Of a stretch of DNA of 64,000 nucleotides, positions 9,243-17,031 are shown in pieces. This DNA comes from Cytobacillus oceanisediminis. GTDB lineage: Bacteria; Bacillota; Bacilli; Bacillales; Cytobacillaceae. The notes below the pieces were generated by a model. The model had not been told where the DNA came from. It saw nothing but the letters and a program-made list of their open reading frames with translations, and did not search any database. The stretch is from positions 310,001 to 374,000 of the forward strand of contig NZ_VLKI01000003.1 in NCBI RefSeq assembly GCF_007830235.1, given 5' to 3'. The position numbers and the translations under genes are program-made. Position 1 is the first letter of the stretch, and every line of letters starts with the position of its first letter.

Positions 9243-9271
9243 TTGAAATTGTTAGAAAAAAGGTCTATATT
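9243..9271 (+). promoter_or_regulatory. Predicted sigma-A promoter of ilvD with an overlapping CodY-like box
   Basis: TTGAAA (9243-9248), a 17-bp spacer and TATATT (9266-9271). The spacer contains AATTGTTAGAAAAAA (9247-9261), which matches 11 of 15 positions of the CodY consensus AATTTTCWGAAAATT. This position would let CodY repress ilvD in amino-acid-rich cells. The promoter geometry is seen in the sequence; CodY control is inference. The rest of the 9068-9360 gap is AT-rich, with no T-box or riboswitch that I can recognise. Confidence 0.5.
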
Positions 9272-9360
9272 GTAAAGAAAATATTTGGGAGGATCATTAT
9301 TTAACAATCCCATAGAATAATAGATTTTCAATCTAGGGTAAATTGGAGGTTTTACTTACT

Positions 9361-11046
9361 ATGTCTAACACACAGATGAGAAGTGACATGATTAAAAAAG
9401 GAACTGACCGCGCCCCGCACCGCAGCTTATTGCGTGCTGCAGGCGTAAAGGAAGAAGATTTTGGGAAACCATTTATTGCAGTATGCAACTCCTATATAGA
9501 TATCGTTCCAGGACATGTCCATTTGCAGGAATTCGGAAAAATCGTTAAAGAAGCCATCCGCGAAGCGGGCGGTGTCCCGTTTGAATTTAATACAATCGGG
9601 GTTGACGACGGGATCGCAATGGGACATATCGGAATGCGTTATTCCCTGCCAAGCCGTGAAATAATTGCTGATTCACTGGAAACAGTCGTTTCTGCACATT
9701 GGTTCGATGGAATGGTTTGTATTCCGAACTGTGACAAAATTACACCAGGCATGATGATGGGCGCTCTGCGCGTCAATATTCCTACTGTTTTTGTCAGCGG
9801 AGGTCCAATGAAAGCCGGAGTAGATTCAAGCGGCAAGCCTTTATCCTTAAGCTCTGTATTTGAGGGAGTCGGTGCCTATGAGTCTGGGAAAATTGATGAA
9901 CAAAAGCTGCAGGAAATCGAACAGGTTGCTTGCCCGACATGCGGATCATGCTCCGGAATGTTCACTGCCAACTCCATGAACTGCCTCGCTGAAGGCCTTG
10001 GTCTTGCATTACCTGGAAACGGGACGATTCTGGCTGTATCAGAAGAGCGAAAAGAGTTTGTCAAACGCTCTGCCAAGCAATTAATGGAGCTTATCAAAAA
10101 AGATATTAAACCTCGCGATATTGTCACAATCGATGCGATCGATAACGCGTTTGCTTTGGATATGGCGATGGGCGGCTCAACCAACACAGTACTTCACACT
10201 CTGGCCCTGGCACATGAAGCCGAAATTGATTACCCAATAGAACGCATTAATGAAATTGCCAACCGCGTGCCGCACCTTGCGAAGATTGCACCTGCTTCGG
10301 ATTATCATATTGAAGATGTGCATAATGCTGGAGGTGTCAGCGCCATCATCAATGAATTGCTTAAAAAGCCTGATGCCTTAAATGGAGACTGTCTGACGGT
10401 AACAGGAAATCCGCTGCGCGAGAATGTTGCCGGCAGCGAGATTTTGGATAAGAATGTGATCCATCCCTTGGATAATCCGCACTCCGAGCGCGGCGGACTA
10501 GCTGTATTATTCGGAAACCTGGCGCCGCAAGGTTCCATCATCAAAGTCGGTGCAGTTGATGAATCTGTCGGCGGCTATCATAGAGGACCTGCTATTTGCT
10601 TTGATTCTCAGGAGGAAGCTCTTTCCGGAATCATTACCGGCAAAGTACAGGAAGGCCATGTTGTCGTCATTCGCTATGAAGGCCCTAAAGGTGGGCCGGG
10701 TATGCCTGAAATGCTTGCCCCTACTTCCCAGATTGTCGGCCGGGGTCTTGGTGCGAAAGTTGGCCTGATCACAGATGGCCGATTCTCCGGTGCATCCCGC
10801 GGCATCAGTATCGGACACATTTCTCCTGAAGCAGCAGAAGGCGGCCCGATTGCTTTTGTTAAAAACGGAGACATCATCGAGCTTGATTTAAACAACCGGA
10901 CGATCAACCTGGAAATTTCCGATGAGGAATTTGAAAACCGGAAAGCTAATTGGAAAGGTTTCGAGCCAAAGGTTAAGAGAGGCTACCTCGCACGTTACTC
11001 CAAGCTTGTTACCAATGCCAGCACAGGCGGCGTGATGAAAATTTAG
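9361..11046 (+). CDS. ilvD: Dihydroxy-acid dehydratase
   Basis: A 561-residue IlvD. It dehydrates 2,3-dihydroxy-3-methylbutanoate and -pentanoate to the 2-oxo acids, the third common step of valine, leucine and isoleucine synthesis. Cysteines expected to hold the Fe-S cluster are visible in [10 protein letters not shown] and [19 protein letters not shown]. The C-terminal motif GRFSGASRG is also present. The start is the ATG at 9361, preceded by GGAGG. The other isoleucine-specific enzyme, IlvA, is about 18 kb downstream. The remaining ilv-leu genes are not in the window. Confidence 0.97.
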   Translation: MSNTQMRSDMIKKGTDRAPHRSLLRAAGVKEEDFGKPFIAVCNSYIDIVPGHVHLQEFGKIVKEAIREAGGVPFEFNTIGVDDGIAMGHIGMRYSLPSREIIADSLETVVSAHWFDGMVCIPNCDKITPGMMMGALRVNIPTVFVSGGPMKAGVDSSGKPLSLSSVFEGVGAYESGKIDEQKLQEIEQVACPTCGSCSGMFTANSMNCLAEGLGLALPGNGTILAVSEERKEFVKRSAKQLMELIKKDIKPRDIVTIDAIDNAFALDMAMGGSTNTVLHTLALAHEAEIDYPIERINEIANRVPHLAKIAPASDYHIEDVHNAGGVSAIINELLKKPDALNGDCLTVTGNPLRENVAGSEILDKNVIHPLDNPHSERGGLAVLFGNLAPQGSIIKVGAVDESVGGYHRGPAICFDSQEEALSGIITGKVQEGHVVVIRYEGPKGGPGMPEMLAPTSQIVGRGLGAKVGLITDGRFSGASRGISIGHISPEAAEGGPIAFVKNGDIIELDLNNRTINLEISDEEFENRKANWKGFEPKVKRGYLARYSKLVTNASTGGVMKI

Positions 11047-11056
11047 GATATTAAAG

Positions 11057-11084
11057 AAGCCAGTCTTTTGTGACTGGCTTTTTT
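11057..11084 (+). terminator. Intrinsic terminator after ilvD
   Basis: AAGCCAGTC and GACTGGCTT form a perfect 9-bp stem, followed by a T-run. Confidence 0.92.
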
Positions 11085-11101
11085 GCTGTAAAAAACTTTG
11101 T

Positions 11102-11206
11102 CCGATAAATTCCCTTGGTTGGCCGTTAAAACTGCCTATTTGGCCGATAAATGTATTGATTAGGCCGATAAAAAGGCATGATCGGCCGATAAGACCTTAA
11201 AGCAGG
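11102..11206 (+). repeat. 21-bp-phased motif array (core CCGATAA), five units
   Basis: The core CCGATAA (CCGTTAA in unit 2) begins at 11102, 11123, 11144, 11165 and 11186, exactly 21 bp apart each time, mostly preceded by GG. The intervening 14 bases vary between units. The array starts 18 bp after the ilvD terminator and ends well before brxA. The period is two helical turns and also seven codons, but no sensible reading frame runs through it. The following 11207-11459 segment shows no other clear element. Confidence 0.85.
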
Positions 11207-11459
11207 CAAGAATTTAGTCTTTTTTAAGCTGATTAAACGTTAAAAACTCTCTAACTGTTCTTTTTTGAAACGTTTTTATTAACAAAATCGGTGAAAAGGT
11301 ACCTCATAAGGCGGATTTTGCTCAAAAGTACTTAAACAGCAGGCTCATAGTTGAAGCAATGTAATAACTTAAAAGGGAGCCTTGAAAAATTGCATTAACG
11401 TCCATGATTATAGTATGCTTACTGTACAAAATGCAGTTGCAGAGAAGGAGGCAATAATT

Positions 11460-11894
11460 ATGTCAATGGCGTATGAAGAATACATGAGGCAAATGGTTAA
11501 GCCAATGCGCGCAGAGCTTGTACAGGCAGGGTTTAAAGAGCTGACAACTCCTGACGAAGTAGAACAGTTTATAGAAGGGCTTGAAGGTACAGCGCTTGTT
11601 GTGGTTAATTCTGTTTGCGGCTGTGCAGCAGGATTAGCCCGTCCGGCGGCAACACAGGCAGTTTTAAGAAGCGAAAAGAAACCGGATCATTTAGTAACTG
11701 TTTTTGCAGGGCAAGATAAAGAAGCAACTGCAAAAATGCGTGAATACTTGGAGGGATATGAGCCTTCATCTCCTTCAATGGCCCTATTAAAAGGGAAGGA
11801 AGTTGTTCACTTCATTCACCGCTATGATATTGAAGACCATCCGATGGAAGCTATTATGGAAAATCTTCTGGCGGCGTTTGAAGCCAACTGCTGA
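11460..11894 (+). CDS. brxA: Bacilliredoxin BrxA/BrxB family (YphP)
   Basis: A 144-residue bacilliredoxin with the characteristic active-site CGC in NSVCGCAAGLARPA (near residues 50-63). The family removes bacillithiol from S-bacillithiolated proteins in the cytosol. AAGGAGG precedes the ATG at 11460. A longer in-frame extension to 11382 has no ribosome site and no family similarity. Its position next to ilvD matches B. subtilis yphP-ilvD, which favours BrxA over its paralog YqiW. Confidence 0.92.
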   Translation: MSMAYEEYMRQMVKPMRAELVQAGFKELTTPDEVEQFIEGLEGTALVVVNSVCGCAAGLARPAATQAVLRSEKKPDHLVTVFAGQDKEATAKMREYLEGYEPSSPSMALLKGKEVVHFIHRYDIEDHPMEAIMENLLAAFEANC

Positions 11895-11921
11895 TTCGTA
11901 TAGGATTAAATAGTTTTTTAG

Positions 11922-11953
11922 GAAAAGGGGTGTCGGCTGGCACCCTTTTCTTT
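11922..11953 (+). terminator. Intrinsic terminator after brxA
   Basis: GAAAAGGGGTG pairs with CACCCTTTTC across a short loop, followed by TTT. Confidence 0.85.
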
Positions 11954-11995
11954 GTAAATTTTATGTAAAAGCTATTTGATAACTTTTTCGCACTC

Positions 11996-12195
11996 CGTTG
12001 ATTGGAGCTGAAGGGCGCGAGACTCTCGAAAAATGCATTCCCATTTCCATTATGCGGTGTTTATTCGAGGATGTTTATTCAAAGTCGAGCAGGAGAAGCG
12101 GATCCCACAGGCTTAGTGATTGATGAGCGTCGGACCGCCCGCGGTTCGCTAAGTTTCTTGAGCGGAAATCAACAGACAAGTTTTACAAGAGACAT
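11996..12195 (+). repeat. MITE-like intergenic repeat, copy R2 (subfamily A, decayed left end)
   Basis: It starts at CCGTTGATTGGAGCTGAAGG, lacking the outer left terminus, and ends with GCGGAAATCAACAGACAAG. It contains the GATGAGCGTCGGACCGCCCG and GCGGTTCGCTAAGTTTCTTG blocks. It lies about 43 bp behind the brxA terminator and abuts copy R3. Confidence 0.8.
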
Positions 12196-12208
12196 CCACC
12201 TTTATAAA

Positions 12209-12434
12209 AGGCTATTTTCGTAAAGTTTGTTGCTTTTTGGCGGCAAACTAAGTTTCACCAACTGAGTTGATTGTAGCGGAGGGTACATGACTCCTGCGGG
12301 AAGAGAGGAAAGTGGGAGACCCCACAGGCGAAGCCGAGGAGGCACCCATCGTCCCCGCGGAAAGCAAGTGCGTGTAGCGGAAATCAACGGGCAAAGTTCA
12401 TAAGCAAAAACAACAATCTATGAGAAAAGAGCCT
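12209..12434 (+). repeat. MITE-like repeat, copy R3 (subfamily B, about 30-bp terminal inverted repeats)
   Basis: The left end reads AGGCTATTTTCGTAAAGTTT. The right end, read in reverse complement, starts AGGCTCTTTTCTCATAGATT. The imperfect inverted repeats extend for about 30 bp with roughly three quarters identity. Internal blocks are related to subfamily A (TTGATTGTAGCGGAGGG, the CTCCTGCGGG and CCCCACAGG blocks, GCGGAAATCAACGGG). It ends 26 bp before the methyltransferase start. A longer sibling is at 46333-46619. Confidence 0.82.
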
Positions 12435-12460
12435 TATAAAAAAAGAGCTGGGAGAACGCG

Positions 12461-13234
12461 ATGATTATTACAACAGCAGGACGGACCAATCAGGAAATGA
12501 AGGAAAGTGCCAAAAGGATTGCTGCCGAATTGGGCGCAGAATATATAGACAGAAATAAAAGGTCCGTGGGAGCTATTCAGAAACAAGTCCGGGATGATTG
12601 CATTGTAGTGGGAAAGGAACGCCTTGAGCTTTTTCCATTGGGTGAAAACCAGCCATTCTTTTTCCACCCCAATTCAGCGATGTTCAGAATTAAGCGGCTG
12701 TTAAAGGGAGAAAGTGACCCTTTTCTTCAGGCAGCCTGCCTTGAGAGAGGGAAAAGCATGCTGGACTGTACGCTTGGACTTGCCTCTGACAGTATTGTGG
12801 CGAGCTATACTGTTGGAAGAGAAGGGGAGGTAACAGGATTGGAGGGCAACCGTTACCTCGCTTATCTAGTAGGTAAGGGGCTGGGACAATGGGAATCCGG
12901 GTTAGAATCAATGGACCATGCAATGAGGAGAATCCATGTTAAATCCTCAAACTCTTTTCCTTATTTAAAAATGCTTCCTGATAATATTTATGATGTGGTC
13001 TATTTTGATCCGATGTTCGAAGAAAACATTCTTGAATCGGATGGAATCAAAGCCCTTAGCCGATTTGCTGTATATGCAGACCTGTCGGAGGAATTAATTT
13101 TTCAGGCAAAAAGAGTTGCCAAAGAAAGAGTTGTTTTGAAAGACCATTTTAGAAGCTCCAGATTTGAGCAATATGGCTTCAGTGTTAATAAAAGAAAAAC
13201 TTCCAAATTTCATTTCGGGGTCATTGAAAAATGA
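12461..13234 (+). CDS. Class I SAM-dependent methyltransferase, YpiP-like
   Basis: A 257-residue protein. The central SAM-binding motif is recognisable: DCTLGLASDSIVASY (motif I, near residue 103) followed by VTGLEGNRYLA (motif II acidic residue) and VVYFDPMFEEN (motif IV). B. subtilis ypiP encodes this type in the same neighbourhood. The N-terminal ~80 residues (TAGRTNQEM, AAELGAEYIDRNKRS) may be a substrate-binding domain. The methyl acceptor is unknown. The start has GGGAG upstream. It is followed at once by a terminator shared with a convergent micro-ORF. Confidence 0.85.
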   Translation: MIITTAGRTNQEMKESAKRIAAELGAEYIDRNKRSVGAIQKQVRDDCIVVGKERLELFPLGENQPFFFHPNSAMFRIKRLLKGESDPFLQAACLERGKSMLDCTLGLASDSIVASYTVGREGEVTGLEGNRYLAYLVGKGLGQWESGLESMDHAMRRIHVKSSNSFPYLKMLPDNIYDVVYFDPMFEENILESDGIKALSRFAVYADLSEELIFQAKRVAKERVVLKDHFRSSRFEQYGFSVNKRKTSKFHFGVIEK

Positions 13235-13237
13235 AAA

Positions 13238-13261
13238 AGGTGCCGCAGCATTTCGGCACCT
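13238..13261. terminator. Bidirectional terminator between the methyltransferase and a minus-strand micro-ORF
   Basis: AGGTGCCG and CGGCACCT form a perfect 8-bp stem. Read on the minus strand it is followed by five T, so it terminates the small convergent gene best. Confidence 0.8.
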
Positions 13262-13267
13262 TCACAG

Positions 13268-13345
13268 TTAATCTGCAATGGCCAGATAAACAAAATAAGC
13301 CATCAGCAGTAAGCTTGCAATCACAAAGACAAGAGACCAATCCAT
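13268..13345 (-). CDS. 25-residue single-pass membrane microprotein
   Basis: An ATG preceded by AAAGGGGGAAATC at ideal spacing opens a 26-codon frame. It encodes an almost wholly hydrophobic peptide starting MDWSLVFVIASLLLMAY and ending in a short acidic tail. A good terminator follows 6 bp after the stop. The pattern (Shine-Dalgarno, ORF, terminator) supports a real gene. Its shape recalls KdpF-like or other one-helix regulatory subunits, but no kdp or other partner gene is near. The function is unknown. Confidence 0.6.
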   Translation of the reverse strand: MDWSLVFVIASLLLMAYFVYLAIAD

Positions 13346-13549
13346 CCTGATTTCCCCCTTTTTCCTCTTCTGGACTCGTATAAAACGATTTGTTTCTATT
13401 ATTCCCGCTTTATTGCCTTGTAATCACATGATATTTATTTTTCACTATATAACTATTGTTTTAGCTGCCGAAAAATGAAATCAATTTTCATTTACTCCAA
13501 AAAACAGTATAATAGAAAAATAGAAAAGAGATACATAGTGAGGAACGAT

Positions 13550-14731
13550 ATGATGAATTTTCCCATTTCAAAAAGAATGGCATCTTTTCAGGAAAGTGTG
13601 TTTGCGGAGCTGGCGCAAATTAAGAATTCTAAACTTTCAGACGGAATTCCGATGATTGACCTTAGCATTGGAAGCCCTGATTTGCCACCACCAAGTTTTA
13701 TTACAGATGAATTGGCTAAAAGTTCGCTGAATCCGGATTTATACGGCTATTCTTTAACGGGGACAAATGAGTTCCACTCCGCCGTCTGTGACTATTATAA
13801 GAGTAACTTTGGGGTTCCCCTTGATCCTGATTCCGAGGTGCTTCTGTTGATGGGTTCCCAGGATGGACTTGTGCATTTGCCTATGGTTCTCTGTGATCCC
13901 GATGACTATATTCTTGTACCAGATCCGGGATATACAGCCTATGCTGCAGGTGCAGGCATGGCTGGGGCTCAAATGTATTCCATGCCGCTGAAAAAGGAAA
14001 ACAAGTTTCTTCCTGATCTGGGTGGAATTCCTGAGGAGATCCTTCTTAAAACAAAGTTAATGATATTGAATTTTCCAGGTAACCCTGTTCCAGCGATGGC
14101 TACTGAGGAATTTTACCTTCAAGCCATTTGTCTTGCTAAAAAGTATAACTTTGTTATAGTGCACGACTTTGCTTATTCGGAGCTTTACTATGAACACAAG
14201 CCGCTAAGTTTTTTGTCTGTAGAAGGGGCCATGGAAGTTGGGCTGGAAATGAATTCCCTGTCCAAAAGCTTTAACATGGCTGGCTGCCGGGTAGCTTATG
14301 CTGCCGGAAATAATCAGCTGATCACAATGCTGGCTAAATTCAAATCCAATTTGGATTATGGAGTATTTCTTCCGGTCCAGGCTGCAGCTTCTAAAGCGTT
14401 AAGAGATCAATCGGGCTTCTTAAACAGCTTGAGGGATATTTACAGGACCAGAAGAGATGTTTTGGTAGATGGTTTAAATGAAATCGGCTGGAATGTCAGC
14501 AAGCCAGAAGGCTCTATGTTTTTATGGGCAGAGGTGCCTGCGCCATACATGTCCAAGGAATTTGCAATTGAACTAATTAACCGGGCGAATGTTGTGGTAA
14601 CACCAGGCAATGCATTTGGCAGCTGGGGAGAAGGGTATGTTCGAATTGCTCTCGTTCAGCCTGAAAAAGTATTGAAGCAGGCTGTATCCAATATCGGACA
14701 AAGCGGTATATTGAAAAAAGTCCTTGCTTAA
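13550..14731 (+). CDS. PLP-dependent class I/II aminotransferase
   Basis: A 393-residue fold-type I aminotransferase related to the LL-diaminopimelate/aspartate branch. Motifs: IDLSIGSPDLPPP near residue 32, the GSQDGLVH cofactor loop near 100, NFPGNPVPA near 180, and the lysine that binds PLP in NSLSKSFNMAGCR (K239). The C-terminal arginine motif appears as EGYVRIALV. The substrate cannot be assigned. The start is the ATG at 13550 behind GTGAGGA; an upstream in-frame extension to 13475 lacks a ribosome site. The ypjP gene follows 12 bp later, suggesting cotranscription. Confidence 0.85.
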   Translation: MMNFPISKRMASFQESVFAELAQIKNSKLSDGIPMIDLSIGSPDLPPPSFITDELAKSSLNPDLYGYSLTGTNEFHSAVCDYYKSNFGVPLDPDSEVLLLMGSQDGLVHLPMVLCDPDDYILVPDPGYTAYAAGAGMAGAQMYSMPLKKENKFLPDLGGIPEEILLKTKLMILNFPGNPVPAMATEEFYLQAICLAKKYNFVIVHDFAYSELYYEHKPLSFLSVEGAMEVGLEMNSLSKSFNMAGCRVAYAAGNNQLITMLAKFKSNLDYGVFLPVQAAASKALRDQSGFLNSLRDIYRTRRDVLVDGLNEIGWNVSKPEGSMFLWAEVPAPYMSKEFAIELINRANVVVTPGNAFGSWGEGYVRIALVQPEKVLKQAVSNIGQSGILKKVLA

Positions 14732-14743
14732 AAGGGAAGGGGG

Positions 14744-15340
14744 ATGAAAAGAATGCCAAAATGGCTGAGAAAATCCTTTGTTGTGCTGGTAACCATTTTA
14801 ACCTTTGGCATGGTTACACCGCCTCAAGCCTTGCTCTATGAAAATACGAACCAGTTAAAGGCTTCTAAAGCATCAGATGTTGAAGATACAGATGGAAGTG
14901 CAGAATCTTCTGCGGAAGAAGACAAGTTTATTGATAAAGAAGTCTTTATCAGGCAGATGGTCAAAGAAGCAGAGCTGCAGTCATATGAAAAATTCGGAAC
15001 AAAAATTGGCCCGGTTATTGAAGATGAGTTCAATGAAATTATTCTTCCGAAAATTGAAAAAGCGATACAGGACGTTGCCGTTCAATATCCTGAAGAAAGC
15101 CTGGCCCATTTAATGGTAACTGAAACTCCTGGAGGAGGAGTATCTGAAAAGATCTTCCATATCGCTAATAGCCAAACGAATGAAGACGTCATCCGCTTCC
15201 ATGTAAGAAGGGATCATCCGCCGCAGCAGGGTTATTGGTTTAATTTCCATTATCATACACACCATGACAACTTCCAGGCTCATCACGAATTAGGCGCAAT
15301 TTACTGGGACAAAAATACTCCTCCGAAATGGATGAGTTAA
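14744..15340 (+). CDS. ypjP: YpjP family protein, probable exported/anchored
   Basis: A 198-residue protein. Residues 8-29 form an N-terminal signal/anchor (KSFVVLVTILTFGMVTPPQA), followed by an acidic, low-complexity linker and a conserved region ending in a histidine-rich segment (FNFHYHTHHDNFQAHHELG). The architecture and location fit B. subtilis YpjP, which I recall near thyB-dfrA. The histidine cluster could bind metal, but this is inference. The function is unknown. A second ATG nine bases downstream is an equally good start. Confidence 0.75.
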   Translation: MKRMPKWLRKSFVVLVTILTFGMVTPPQALLYENTNQLKASKASDVEDTDGSAESSAEEDKFIDKEVFIRQMVKEAELQSYEKFGTKIGPVIEDEFNEIILPKIEKAIQDVAVQYPEESLAHLMVTETPGGGVSEKIFHIANSQTNEDVIRFHVRRDHPPQQGYWFNFHYHTHHDNFQAHHELGAIYWDKNTPPKWMS

Positions 15341-15387
15341 AAGATTGAAATAAATTTCATATTATGAAAAAATAATTTTATGGATTT

Positions 15388-15413
15388 TGAAACTTTCCAT
15401 AATATCTACCGTA
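15388..15413 (+). promoter_or_regulatory. Predicted sigma-W-type (ECF) promoter of the first Ter operon
   Basis: TGAAAC (15388-15393), exactly 16 bp, then CGTA (15410-15413) matches the B. subtilis sigma-W consensus. The B. subtilis yceCDEFGHI ter genes are known to be under ECF and general stress control, so the match is biologically coherent. It lies 37 bp upstream of the terD start. Confidence 0.75.
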
Positions 15414-15450
15414 TATACATTTATTCTATTTAATGGAGGTTTGATTTGAA

Positions 15451-16032
15451 ATGGCAGTAAGCTTATCAAAAGGGCAAAAAGTAGATTTAACAAAGACAAA
15501 CCCGGGAATGACGAAAGTAGTAGTCGGTCTTGGCTGGGATACGAACAAATATGATGGCGGCAACGACTTTGACTTGGATTCTTCCGTCTTCCTTCTTGGA
15601 GATAATGGAAAAGTAACCTCTGAAGGCGATTTTGTTTTTTATAACAACACAACTGGCGCTGGCGGTGCTGTTGTACATACTGGCGATAACCGTACAGGTG
15701 AAGGCGATGGCGATGACGAGCAGGTGAAAATTGACTTGGCGAATGTACCTGCAAGCGTTCAGCGCATTACTTTTACTATTACGATTCATGATGGGGAAGC
15801 ACGCAACCAGAACTTTGGCCAGGTTTCTAATTCTTATGTAAGAATCTTAAATGAGGATTCTGGTGAAGAATTGATCCGTTATGATCTTGGTGAAGATTTC
15901 TCCATTGAAACAGCACTTGTAGTAGGTGAATTATACAGACATAATGGAGAATGGAAATTCAGTGCAATTGGCAGCGGATATCAGGGCGGCCTTGCTGCAT
16001 TGGCAAAAGATTTTGGTTTACAGGTAGGATAA
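15451..16032 (+). CDS. TerD family stress protein (first copy)
   Basis: A 193-residue TerD-fold protein. It has the N-terminal [16 protein letters not shown], the acidic Ca-binding loops [14 protein letters not shown] (near residues 39-52) and [15 protein letters not shown] (near 75), and the C-terminal [19 protein letters not shown]. TerD proteins are cytosolic Ca-binding paralogs that work with TerC and TelA in tellurite and envelope stress responses. GGAGG precedes the ATG. The gene heads an operon with terC. Confidence 0.93.
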   Translation: MAVSLSKGQKVDLTKTNPGMTKVVVGLGWDTNKYDGGNDFDLDSSVFLLGDNGKVTSEGDFVFYNNTTGAGGAVVHTGDNRTGEGDGDDEQVKIDLANVPASVQRITFTITIHDGEARNQNFGQVSNSYVRILNEDSGEELIRYDLGEDFSIETALVVGELYRHNGEWKFSAIGSGYQGGLAALAKDFGLQVG

Positions 16033-16056
16033 TTAAGAGGTATATTTGCATAATCA

Positions 16057-16080
16057 GGCTCGGCAGTGCCGGGTCTTTTA
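16057..16080 (+). terminator. Terminator-like hairpin between terD and terC
   Basis: GGCTCGG and CCGGGTC form a 7-bp stem (with G-U pairs) followed by TTTTA. It may attenuate rather than fully stop transcription into terC, since terC has no obvious promoter of its own. Confidence 0.6.
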
Positions 16081-16124
16081 TACGGACAAAATAGATTGAG
16101 TTATCTAGGGGGAACAGTACAAGA

Positions 16125-16895
16125 ATGTCAGTTATAGAGGGAATTCTTCATACTTATGCCCAGTTCTTCAACTGGGAAATGTGGGTTGATGTTTTATCAA
16201 ACCCGGTCAGCTGGGGATTAATTGGGACACTTGTTATTATGGAAGGTCTTTTGTCTGCGGATAATGCACTGGTACTTGCGGTTATGGTTAAGCATTTGCC
16301 GGAGAAACAGCGCAAAAAGGCGCTATTCTATGGGTTGCTTGGTGCTTATATTTTCCGTTTCATTGCAATTGGTATTGGTGTTTATCTAATTGAATTTTGG
16401 TGGGTTAAAATTTTAGGTGCCGGTTATCTGGCATGGTTATCCATCAAGTACTTTATTGACAAGAAAAAAGGTCTTGGTGCTGAAGATGAGGAAATAGAGG
16501 GCATCAATCAAAAGGGCTTGCTCGTTCGTCTGTTTGGAACCTTCTGGGGAACTGTTGCAGCTGTTGAGCTGATGGATATCGCATTTTCTGTTGACAGTGT
16601 ATTAGCGGCTTTTGGGATCAGCGAGGAAATTTGGGTTCTTCTATTAGGCGGAATGCTTGGCGTATTGATGATGCGTGGGGTTGCCGGAGTTTTCTTGAAG
16701 CTTATTGATAGAATACCTGAACTTGAGACTGCTGCTTATGTATTAATTTTAGTTATCGCAGCGAAGATGCTTTTAGGCGTATTTGGAGTTCATGTAGAAC
16801 ATGTTCATTTCTTTATCCTTCTGCTTGTTGTGTTTGCAGGAACATTCGTTGTCCACTACAGAAACAAGAAGAAAGAACAAGAAACTGCAAATTAA
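16125..16895 (+). CDS. TerC family integral membrane protein
   Basis: A 256-residue polytopic membrane protein with about seven hydrophobic helices. The two family signatures with buried aspartates are visible: MEGLLSADNALVLAVM near residue 38 and MDIAFSVDSVLAAFG near 148. TerC-type proteins are linked to metal (often manganese) efflux and to metallating exported enzymes. In Ter clusters TerC forms the membrane anchor for TerD partners. There is no yybP-ykoY-type riboswitch upstream, unlike many terC paralogs. The gene is B. subtilis yceF-like by context. Confidence 0.92.
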   Translation: MSVIEGILHTYAQFFNWEMWVDVLSNPVSWGLIGTLVIMEGLLSADNALVLAVMVKHLPEKQRKKALFYGLLGAYIFRFIAIGIGVYLIEFWWVKILGAGYLAWLSIKYFIDKKKGLGAEDEEIEGINQKGLLVRLFGTFWGTVAAVELMDIAFSVDSVLAAFGISEEIWVLLLGGMLGVLMMRGVAGVFLKLIDRIPELETAAYVLILVIAAKMLLGVFGVHVEHVHFFILLLVVFAGTFVVHYRNKKKEQETAN

Positions 16896-16923
16896 TCTTA
16901 AACAATTATAACCAACTAACAGC

Positions 16924-16961
16924 AAAAGGGATCAGACTCATGTCCGCTCCCTTTCTTTTTA
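16924..16961 (+). terminator. Probable intrinsic terminator after terC
   Basis: AAAAGGGA pairs with TCCCTTT, followed by CTTTTTATCC and further T-runs. Confidence 0.65.
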
Positions 16962-17031
16962 TCCTTTTTTGCATAAAAGGGGTTAATTGTAATGGCTTTT
17001 TGCCCACAAAAGAAAGAATGGAGCTGCAAAA

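Noticed and set aside
11102..11206. CRISPR array
   Set aside because: Cores are only 7-10 bp with 13-14 bp between them, there is no cas gene, and period and unit size do not fit any CRISPR type. The same holds for 44237 and 56398.
16030..16124. yybP-ykoY (manganese) riboswitch upstream of terC
   Set aside because: Only ~90 bases separate terD and terC, containing a simple hairpin and none of the conserved riboswitch loops.
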